Below are positions 1 through 5,993 of a stretch of 25,006 nucleotides of DNA, piece after piece (the first letter of the stretch is position 1; each line of letters opens with the position of its first letter). The notes under the pieces were generated by a model, which saw only the letters and a program-made list of their open reading frames with translations, did no database searches and was not told the origin of the DNA. Source of the stretch: WQZF01 sp031556405 (GTDB lineage Bacteria; Pseudomonadota; Gammaproteobacteria; Burkholderiales; Rhodocyclaceae). The stretch lies in the NCBI GenBank assembly GCA_031556405.1, contig JAVBTC010000155.1:1-25006 (forward strand). Direction: 5' to 3'. The position numbers and the translations under genes are program-made.

Positions 1-454
1 CTGGATCGGGTTTCTTTGCGACAGCAGATTGTCTGGTATCGGGGGGCGATGGCGTGGTTGGTGCCGGTCGTGAAGCGGCATACGGATACCCCACTTGCGT
101 GGTGCCGGAGTGCCGTTGCGGCGGCAAAAACGGCGTCCGAGACTCTTCCTGCGTGGTCAAGGCGGTATGTAATCCACTGTCTCGATTGTTTTGCGGCAGT
201 ATGCCGAAAGAAGCCAGGCCGAATCCCGCTGTGAATCCGGAGGCAAGCAACGCGGCGGGCAGAAGCCGCCGCCAGCGACGTCGACTTGCCGCGGCACGTT
301 CAATGGGAAATATGCTGGGAAACGCGCTTTCGGCCGGTATCCGCCCGATGGAATTTTCCTCGGCCATGGAGCCGGGGGCGACAGAAGTCGGGCCGCCCTG
401 ATGAACGCGCCGGGTTTCTTCCGCTTTTCTCAAAGCTTCTATGAGCAAACTCAT
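1..454 (-). CDS. GspB/MshN-like pilus-locus membrane protein, partial (C-terminus outside window)
   Basis: This frame stays open from an ATG at 454 to the left edge, giving 151 codons of an incomplete protein. It begins MSLLIEALRKAEETRR, which resembles the cytoplasmic start of GspB-type and similar pilus or secretion proteins. One membrane segment lies at about residues 64-86, after an arginine-rich stretch. The part that follows is rich in Pro, Ser and Thr and looks like a periplasmic linker. It starts 9 bases after the secretin stop codon, so the two are probably co-transcribed. No strong ribosome binding site is visible. In related loci a single-pass protein of this kind assists secretin or pilus assembly. 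That role is inferred from position and the N-terminal motif, because any diagnostic C-terminal domain (such as TPR repeats) lies outside the window. Confidence 0.7.
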   Translation of the reverse strand, partial: MSLLIEALRKAEETRRVHQGGPTSVAPGSMAEENSIGRIPAESAFPSIFPIERAAASRRRWRRLLPAALLASGFTAGFGLASFGILPQNNRDSGLHTALTTQEESRTPFLPPQRHSGTTQVGYPYAASRPAPTTPSPPDTRQSAVAKKPDP

Positions 455-463
455 GGCTGTTTC

Positions 464-2398
464 TTATGGAGCATCCGCCCGGGCGGCATTATCCGCAGGT
501 ATGCCCTGACGGCGCGGATCGGGCAGGTGGGCGAAGAAATTCCGGTCCGGCAGGTGATTCTTGAGTCCGGCATAGTCACCGGCAATGCTCGCGTCGCGGA
601 TGACGATCGGTCGCAGGAAAATCACCAGTTCGCTTTTTTTCACCGTGTCGTTGCGGTCGACGAACAGTCCTCCGACCAGCGGCAAGCGTGAGAGACCGGG
701 AATACCGTTGTCGCGGTTGTCGACCGCATCCTCCATCAACCCGCCCATTACGGCGATGTTCCCGTCTTCGATACGCAGCGTCGATTCCATTTCCCGTGAG
801 CGGATAACCGGAATCTCGCTGGTGATACCGGCTTCCTTCAATGCCGGATTCGGATCGGCAACATAACCGACAATACGTGAAATGCTCGGACGGATATTCA
901 GCAGTACCTGGTTTCCATCGCTGATCTGCGGCGTCACGTTCATGACGAAACCAACGGGTACCTGATTCAGCGTCGAAGTGTAGGTCGTCACGGTGGTCGT
1001 CTGATTCTGCGCGGTGTCGGCCTTGACCGTGAAATAGACACTGTTGTCGACGACTTTCAATACCGCCGTCTGATTGTTGAGCGCGCTGATTCTCGGACTG
1101 GAAAGGACCTTGACGGTACCGAATGCTTCGAGCAGGCGGATCGTGCCGGCAAGATTTCCCTCCGAATTGGTATAGCCGATTTCGACCATGCTGTTTCTGG
1201 CAACCCCCGTTCCGGGGCTGGGCTTCTGGATGAAACGAAACCCGGCGGTACCGTAAGGCGCCAGATTCCAGTCGATACCCTGTTGAAAGTTCTCGCTGAG
1301 TTGAACCTCGGCAACCGTCGCTTCGATCATCACCTGGCGCCGGGCGCTGGCTTGTACCTGATCGAGAAATTCCTGGATTTTTTCATGCTGCCGCGCGGTG
1401 GCGCGCACCGACAGGATGCCGGTTTCCGGGTGGGCGATGACCGAAGCCGCTTCGCGATAGGTTACGTGGCGCACATGTGTGGTTTCCGCTTCCTGGCGCT
1501 CCGTCGTTTCCGGCGGCGCTTTGCCTCCTGCCGGAGTATTGCCGTTTACGCGGCGTTTTGCGGCAGCGGTACTGGAACCCGGAAGCGGCCGGGCAGCCGC
1601 GCTATTGCCGTTGCGGCCGCTATTGCTCATCGAACTCGTTTGTTCACGGACCGTTTCATTGGATCCGGCGGGAAAAATCTTGTCTGTTTCGTGCAGCATA
1701 TCCGTGACGTTCTGCACCAGCGTTTCCCAAAAGTGATGCTGTGCCCGGTTCTCGATCCGGGTGACGGAATTGTTGTTCGCTCCGCTGTTGCTGGCGGCGT
1801 TGTTGCCGTAATCGCCGCTGCCGCCGAGGCTGGTGAGCTGGGTTGTTACCGCCACGGCGCCCGTGGTATCGCGCTGCATATTGACATAGTCGATGCGGTA
1901 ATTGCGCAGGAATGGTGTATCCGGCAATACGACGAGATTGGGACCATCGAGCTCGAAGCGTATATCGACCTGCCGGGAAATGCGTTTGAGCAATTGCGGC
2001 AGCGTCTGATTGATGGCGTTCAAGGTCGCGGTTCCCTCGATTCCCGGATGGATATCGACATTGACCCGGGCATCGCGTGCCAGAGCGAATAAAAGCTCGC
2101 GGACGTTAACGTTGTTGACGACGACGCTGTAGGTTTCCGCTGCCGCTTTCGGTTTCGGTCTGGGCAATGCGAAGCTTTGCATTACGGGAGGTGGAATTTC
2201 CCCCACGGGCGGCACGTTGGCTTGACGGGAGATATGGGCCGGGGCGACTTCGCGCTCCGGCGGCGTTGCACAGGCAAAGAGGAAAAGCGCGGGAAAAAGA
2301 GAGAGGGAGATGCGAAGCGATGCGGGTGCAAAAAACGCACGCGCACTAAACGAACGCACACCGCAACACTCACTACAGTGAGTATGCCGTAGCAACAT
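464..2398 (-). CDS. mshL: MshL/PilQ-family secretin (MSHA-type pilus outer membrane channel), lipoprotein
   Basis: This 644-residue protein is predicted to form the outer membrane secretin ring through which an MSHA or type IV-like pilus passes. The start is supported by a GAGGGAG ribosome binding site just upstream. A long signal region ends at a lipobox-like FLFAC with the lipidated Cys at residue 43. An STN/secretin N-terminal domain covers about residues 89-158. A Ser/Asn/Ala-rich linker follows at about 190-300, then an N1-like segment at about 308-350. The secretin core spans about 355-600 and carries the hallmark VPVGFVMNVTPQIS, GGLMED and IPGLSRLPLVGGLF motifs. It precedes the partial GspB/MshN-like gene by 9 bases. 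Among secretins the single N-domain plus lipobox fits MshL better than PilQ, which carries AMIN domains. The secretin assignment is firm; the MshL name is likely. Confidence 0.87.
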   Translation of the reverse strand: MLLRHTHCSECCGVRSFSARAFFAPASLRISLSLFPALFLFACATPPEREVAPAHISRQANVPPVGEIPPPVMQSFALPRPKPKAAAETYSVVVNNVNVRELLFALARDARVNVDIHPGIEGTATLNAINQTLPQLLKRISRQVDIRFELDGPNLVVLPDTPFLRNYRIDYVNMQRDTTGAVAVTTQLTSLGGSGDYGNNAASNSGANNNSVTRIENRAQHHFWETLVQNVTDMLHETDKIFPAGSNETVREQTSSMSNSGRNGNSAAARPLPGSSTAAAKRRVNGNTPAGGKAPPETTERQEAETTHVRHVTYREAASVIAHPETGILSVRATARQHEKIQEFLDQVQASARRQVMIEATVAEVQLSENFQQGIDWNLAPYGTAGFRFIQKPSPGTGVARNSMVEIGYTNSEGNLAGTIRLLEAFGTVKVLSSPRISALNNQTAVLKVVDNSVYFTVKADTAQNQTTTVTTYTSTLNQVPVGFVMNVTPQISDGNQVLLNIRPSISRIVGYVADPNPALKEAGITSEIPVIRSREMESTLRIEDGNIAVMGGLMEDAVDNRDNGIPGLSRLPLVGGLFVDRNDTVKKSELVIFLRPIVIRDASIAGDYAGLKNHLPDRNFFAHLPDPRRQGIPADNAARADAP

Positions 2399-2723
2399 GT
2401 CTCCCTCTGTTTTTGAAATTTTAGTGATGAAAAATGAAACGGCGCGATTCTAGCACGGTCGAACGCCGTGTAATTTACAAAATTTCCATGCGCTGAGAGA
2501 TCGCCGGAAATTTTTCATGATAAAAGCAATGCTTACTATTGTGGAGATCGACGGCCCCGGAATCGATCCGTACGTCCACATTCGGGAACAGCCCTCGCTC
2601 CAGGTGTGAGAAATGCCTCATAAATCCCCTTGTCCGCTCCACGGATATTGGAGATCGGTATAGGAATAGAGTAGGATAGAAAATCAAAGGCGTACCCTCA
2701 GCCTGAATTCACATGGCGATCAG
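2399..2723. other. Divergent intergenic region between secretin and bacteriohemerythrin
   Basis: These 325 bases separate two divergent genes and should hold both promoters. No convincing protein gene is present; a 70-codon open frame on the minus strand (2475-2687) lacks a ribosome binding site and any recognisable domain. A perfect 9-base inverted repeat, AAAATTTCC (2479-2487) and GGAAATTTT (2506-2514), has an 18-base spacer. A smaller one, CACGG/CCGTG, lies near 2454-2470. I could not identify a good -35/-10 pair for the hemerythrin gene; the nearest -10-like element is TATAGG at 2659-2664. Confidence 0.5.
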
Positions 2724-3203
2724 ATGGCTCATATTGTCTGGAACGATAAGTTAAGTGTCGGCGTCGACGTCATCGACAAGCAGCATATGCGGATTGTCGA
2801 TTACATAAACCAATTGCATGACGCGATCAACTCCTCCGCCCCCAACCGGAAGGAACGGATTGCTTCGATAGTGAACGACACCGTCGATTACACCGAATCG
2901 CATTTCGGTTTCGAAGAAACGCTGATGGAAGAAATCAGCTATCCGTACTTGAAAGCCCATAAAAAGGTGCACGAACTATTCGTGCGCAAGGTGCTTGACT
3001 ATAAGAAGCGGCTGGATGCGGGTGAAGATATAGCGGTGGAACTGAGGGAAACCTTGGCGCGCTGGTTGATCAATCACATCAAAAACGAAGATGCCGATTA
3101 CTCCCGGTGGTTTGCCGATTTCGAAGATAAAGGAAAAGTGCCTGATCCCGTACAAAACGAGGGATGGCTGGGCAAGCAATTGAAGCGGTTCTTCCGCTCG
3201 TAA
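2724..3203 (+). CDS. Bacteriohemerythrin (di-iron O2-binding protein)
   Basis: This 159-residue soluble protein matches single-domain bacteriohemerythrins, which reversibly bind O2 at a non-heme di-iron centre in the cytoplasm. All seven usual ligands can be read: H21 in the IDKQH motif, H60 and E64 in HFGFEE, H79 and H83 in HKKVH, and H118 and D123 in HIKNED. The length is slightly above the usual 130-140 residues because of a basic tail ending in KQLKRFFRS. No signal peptide or fused signalling domain is present, so it is not a chemoreceptor. It stands alone, divergent from the secretin and convergent with the lipoprotein gene. Possible roles are O2 supply, storage or sensing in a bacterium that moves between oxic and denitrifying conditions; the sequence does not show which. 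Confidence 0.93.
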   Translation: MAHIVWNDKLSVGVDVIDKQHMRIVDYINQLHDAINSSAPNRKERIASIVNDTVDYTESHFGFEETLMEEISYPYLKAHKKVHELFVRKVLDYKKRLDAGEDIAVELRETLARWLINHIKNEDADYSRWFADFEDKGKVPDPVQNEGWLGKQLKRFFRS

Positions 3204-3323
3204 CCCCTTTTTACTTCTGGCGGGCAGTACGCCGCGCATTCCCGTATTCTGCCGGGGGTTGTGTGGAGTAGTTCTGTGCGTGGCCCCGGAGCGGAGTATT
3301 TCCGTAAACGATTCCGAGAGCGC

Positions 3324-4103
3324 TCAGTGGGCGGTGGTTGCCGCAGTGACCGTATCGAGCGGCAGAAACTGCATGAATGTTGCGCCGAAAAACCCCTGCA
3401 CGTAGCCGATGGCACTGCGACGATATTTTTCGTCGGAAATCGCCGCCAATAATTCCAGCCTGCCGATGATGCGGCCGAACTCGCGCTCGAAAGAGAGATT
3501 GCGTCCGGCCGGACCGATCTCGTTGGAGAGCAGCAGCGGATTGCCCTGCGTATCCTTACGGCTCGACAGCAGCCACACCGCTACTTCGACGTTGTAGGCG
3601 GCATTGGACAGTTCCTGCGCATTGAGTCCGTGAACCAGATACAGTTCGGTGCGTCCGCCGTAGACTTCCACCAGCATCGTGCCCAAGGCGTAGATCAACG
3701 TACCGGCGCGGTCTCCCTGAAACTTGGGATCGAAGGCCAGCGGTAACGCCGCCACCGATTTGGCATCGCCCAACTCCGGTAGCGGCTGGTCGCTGCGGAT
3801 CGCCGTCATGATCCGATCGTGCGCCTCTTCCAGGGTTTGCGCGCCGGTTTTCTTCCATTGCGCGGGATTGCGCTTGTATAGTTTTTCAAGCAGCAGCGAC
3901 AGGCTTTCCAGATTGTCGCGCATGGCCAGGTTGGCGGTGCGGTTGCTGTCGCTTTGGGCAACCTGGCCGACCTCGAAAGCCTCGCCGTGAACCTCCTTTT
4001 TTACAGGAGGCGAAGAACAGGCCGAAAAAATAAGAAGGGGCAAGACGCAAAGCGACAGCCCCAAAAAACTGTGCCTGAAACGGGAAGCTACCGGGGAGGG
4101 CAT
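3324..4103 (-). CDS. Predicted lipoprotein of unknown function, last gene of the copper-chaperone operon
   Basis: I do not recognise a named family for this 259-residue protein. The N-terminus has basic residues, a hydrophobic stretch at about 12-27 and a lipobox-like IFSAC with Cys at residue 29, so it should be a membrane-anchored, periplasm-facing lipoprotein. The mature part is predicted mostly helical with no repeats, no CXXC and no obvious His or Met metal site. It starts about 30 bases after the PCu(A)C stop codon on the same strand, suggesting co-transcription with the Sco and PCu(A)C genes. No clear ribosome binding site precedes the ATG, so the exact start is less certain. A link to copper handling or nitrous oxide respiration is suggested by position alone; an unrelated cell-envelope role is equally possible. 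Confidence 0.75.
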   Translation of the reverse strand: MPSPVASRFRHSFLGLSLCVLPLLIFSACSSPPVKKEVHGEAFEVGQVAQSDSNRTANLAMRDNLESLSLLLEKLYKRNPAQWKKTGAQTLEEAHDRIMTAIRSDQPLPELGDAKSVAALPLAFDPKFQGDRAGTLIYALGTMLVEVYGGRTELYLVHGLNAQELSNAAYNVEVAVWLLSSRKDTQGNPLLLSNEIGPAGRNLSFEREFGRIIGRLELLAAISDEKYRRSAIGYVQGFFGATFMQFLPLDTVTAATTAH

Positions 4104-4133
4104 TGACGGAGGTTTTGAAACGTATCCCGATGC

Positions 4134-4604
4134 TCAATGAGACATGGGATGGGAAGGTGTGGACGCCACCGGTTTTTTCACCGGGGCGGAGATTTCTTCA
4201 CGGCTGCCGTCATCGAACGTCAGCGTCAGCGGCACTTTATCGCCTTCTGCCAAGGGCTGCGTGAGTCCGATCAGCATGATGTGATAAGAACCGGGTTTGA
4301 GCATGGTTTCCCCCTTGGCCTTGATTTCAATGGACGCGACCTGACGCATTTTCATCATGCCATTTTCGTTGAGATGCGTGTGCAATTCGACGTTTTTCGC
4401 GACGGGACTTTCTGCCTTGATGAGCTTTATGTCACGATCCCCGGTGTTTTTCAGTGTCATGAAAGCGCCTGTGGTCGGAGCGCTCGCAGGCGGCTGGCGC
4501 ACGCTTGGATCGACGATCTGGATATCGCCTGCCGATGCGACGGAGGTGGTGGTCAAGGCAAGGAAGAAAGTTCCGATTGAGAGACAGGATGCAAACGAAC
4601 GCAT
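4134..4604 (-). CDS. PCu(A)C-family periplasmic copper chaperone
   Basis: This 156-residue exported protein belongs to the PCu(A)C (DUF461) family, which binds Cu(I) and delivers it to CuA centres, often together with Sco1. A Sec signal peptide ends near residue 25 (SVASA-GD). The family motif H-X10-M-X21-H-X-M fits exactly: H75, M86, H108 and M110. The C-terminus is rich in Pro, Ser and His (ending SHPMSH) and may add weak metal binding. The gene lies 48 bases downstream of the Sco1 gene and 30 bases upstream of the lipoprotein gene on the same strand. Because the operon diverges from nosZ, whose product contains a CuA centre, the likely client is NosZ. Cytochrome c oxidase remains a possible alternative or additional client. 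Confidence 0.93.
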   Translation of the reverse strand: MRSFASCLSIGTFFLALTTTSVASAGDIQIVDPSVRQPPASAPTTGAFMTLKNTGDRDIKLIKAESPVAKNVELHTHLNENGMMKMRQVASIEIKAKGETMLKPGSYHIMLIGLTQPLAEGDKVPLTLTFDDGSREEISAPVKKPVASTPSHPMSH

Positions 4605-4652
4605 GAGAACCTCCGAAAGGTTGGTTAGAAAAACGATTCGACCGACTGGTTT

Positions 4653-5294
4653 TCAGTGGACTTTTTCCAGCAATGGCTGCAAGGCGGTATTTACCTCTGC
4701 GGCGGTGACTCCGTGCGGCAATGACGCAGCCAGATGTCCATCGGGCGCGATTACGTAGATCAGCGAGGAATGATCCACGGTATAGCGGCCTTCCGCATCG
4801 GGCGGGTGGACACGGTAAATGACGCCGTAACGATGGGCAACGGCGGCAATTTCTTCCGCGTTGCCGGTGGCTCCGGTCAGCAGCGGGTGGAAGAAAGAGG
4901 CATATTCCTTGAGGTAGGCAGGCGTATCGCGCGCGGGGTCGACGGAGATGAAGATGCCTCGCACCTTGTCGCGAGCCTGAGGCGGTAGATCGTTGAATAC
5001 CTGCGCGAGCACCGCCAACGAAGTCGGGCAGATATCGGGGCAATAGGCATAGCCGAAATAGAGAAATACAACTTTGCCGCGATAGTCCTTGAGGGCTACC
5101 GGGCCGTCGGCACCGTGCAGGACGAAATCTCCACCGGTCGGCGGGGAGGCCAGATCGGGAAAAGCGCTTGCCGGATTCTTTCCGGGAATTTTTTGAGAGG
5201 ACATGTGGGCTGGCGCCCAGAAAAGCGCCAGTCCGCCAAGTGCGGCCATTGTCGCCAGAATGGCAAGAAATAAAAGCGTGCGTCGCAAGGACAT
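4653..5294 (-). CDS. Sco1/SenC-family copper chaperone
   Basis: This 213-residue protein is a membrane-anchored thioredoxin-fold Sco protein that binds copper or reduces the cysteines of CuA sites. An N-terminal membrane anchor covers about residues 8-27. The copper-binding CXXXC motif reads C85-PDI-C89, and the third ligand is H175 in VDHSS. The FISVDPARDTP strand-turn after the first motif is also typical. Length and motif spacing match functional Sco proteins. It begins only 2 bases after the stop codon of the upstream membrane protein (5297-5872), implying translational coupling, and is followed by the PCu(A)C chaperone. The set probably metallates the CuA centre of NosZ encoded on the other side of the divergent promoter region. 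Service to cytochrome oxidase cannot be excluded. Confidence 0.94.
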   Translation of the reverse strand: MSLRRTLLFLAILATMAALGGLALFWAPAHMSSQKIPGKNPASAFPDLASPPTGGDFVLHGADGPVALKDYRGKVVFLYFGYAYCPDICPTSLAVLAQVFNDLPPQARDKVRGIFISVDPARDTPAYLKEYASFFHPLLTGATGNAEEIAAVAHRYGVIYRVHPPDAEGRYTVDHSSLIYVIAPDGHLAASLPHGVTAAEVNTALQPLLEKVH

Positions 5295-5296
5295 GG

Positions 5297-5872
5297 TCAG
5301 AGTGATGAGGTGTCTGCGGCGGGGACGCTTGTTGCGGTGATATCCGCCCCGGTCGCGTCGGTTTTTCCGGTCTCGAATTGAAAGGGAATAGCCAGGCGTT
5401 CCCTGGCGGTTTCCACGAGCACGGTAGCTTGCCAGCTCATGCTGCCCGTAATGCAGACCGGCAAACTGGTGCCTCCACGGAAGATTCCGTCGGCGCTTTT
5501 TTCCAGCGCCGGGCGGTTGTACCCCATTTTCATTTCGGTGCCGGCAAAGTCCACTTCGATCCGTTGCGCTTCGATTCCGTTCAGACGCACTTCGATCTGC
5601 AACGGTTTCAATACTGGAATCGGGCGGGGCGACAGCGAAAATTCCAGCGCCGCGTTTTCCGCCAGGGTTACCCGGCAGGAAGGCTGCCGGCTCGGGTCGC
5701 AGGACGAAAGCGGCAGGCTGCGGTCGCTCTGCGGCGTGAGCAGGGGCGCCAGCCGATAAGCAATAAATCCAAGTGCGACAAGCAGCGCAAGGAGCAAAAA
5801 GTCAATGGCAAGTTTACGGAACATCGGAAATGGTCGAAGCCTTTGGGATAGGCGTTTAAGCCCGTGGCACAT
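5297..5872 (-). CDS. Membrane-anchored periplasmic protein of unknown function, first gene of the copper operon
   Basis: This 191-residue protein has one membrane segment at about residues 22-42 and a periplasmic domain predicted to be mainly beta strand. It is not confidently assignable; the layout recalls FixH or YtkA-like small domains. Potential metal ligands are visible: C58 and C66, M114 and M116 in the EMKMGYN motif, C140, and M145. The ATG at 5872 has an AAGGAAGA ribosome binding site 11 bases upstream, while an internal ATG at 5824 (residue 17) would place the membrane segment nearer the start but has no good site. The stop lies 2 bases before Sco1, so the genes are tightly linked. 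Together with Sco1 and PCu(A)C this suggests a copper-related periplasmic role, which is an inference from context. Confidence 0.8.
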   Translation of the reverse strand: MCHGLKRLSQRLRPFPMFRKLAIDFLLLALLVALGFIAYRLAPLLTPQSDRSLPLSSCDPSRQPSCRVTLAENAALEFSLSPRPIPVLKPLQIEVRLNGIEAQRIEVDFAGTEMKMGYNRPALEKSADGIFRGGTSLPVCITGSMSWQATVLVETARERLAIPFQFETGKTDATGADITATSVPAADTSSL

Positions 5873-5878
5873 TTTAAA

Positions 5879-5895
5879 TTTGATCTTCCTTAAAG
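5879..5895 (+). promoter_or_regulatory. TTTGAT-N4-CTTAAAG box, copy 1 (degenerate FNR-like site)
   Basis: The site reads TTTGAT, four bases, then CTTAAAG. Compared with the FNR/ANR/DNR consensus TTGAT-N4-ATCAA, the left half is perfect and the right half matches 3 of 5. A near copy occurs after nosZ at 8308-8324. The box lies at the left end of the nosZ/copper-operon divergent region and overlaps the ribosome binding site area of the minus-strand gene. Regulation by an FNR-type protein would suit nosZ but is inferred. Confidence 0.35.
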
Positions 5896-5900
5896 TGCTA

Positions 5901-5978
5901 TGATGGTTAGCGCAGGAAGATGTGCGACATATTGTCGCAGCGATGTGCTTGCTGTGCAGTAGATATCGTTAACCATCA
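5901..5978. repeat. 12-base inverted repeat enclosing the nosZ promoter region
   Basis: TGATGGTTAGCG at 5901-5912 and CGTTAACCATCA at 5967-5978 are inverted copies with one mismatch, which would be a G-U pair in RNA. They enclose 54 bases that contain a perfect smaller palindrome (5923-5939). The right arm ends 15 bases before the nosZ start codon, just upstream of the GGGAGA ribosome binding site. The pair could be a double operator, or the base of a leader RNA structure if transcription starts upstream of 5901. Confidence 0.6.
5923..5939. promoter_or_regulatory. Perfect 17-base palindrome, candidate operator for nosZ
   Basis: TGCGACATATTGTCGCA has perfect 7-base arms around a 3-base centre. 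It is 54 bases upstream of the nosZ start codon. If the weak -10-like TAGATA at 5960-5965 is used, transcription would start near 5972 and the palindrome would be centred at about -41, where class II Crp/Fnr-type activators bind. The sequence is not a standard FNR box and I do not recognise its regulator. Confidence 0.5.
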
Positions 5979-5993
5979 GTTGGGAGAGCAGAA

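Noticed and set aside
2475..2687. 70-codon minus-strand open frame in the secretin/hemerythrin gap
   Set aside because: No ribosome binding site, no signal or domain, and it covers the expected promoter area.
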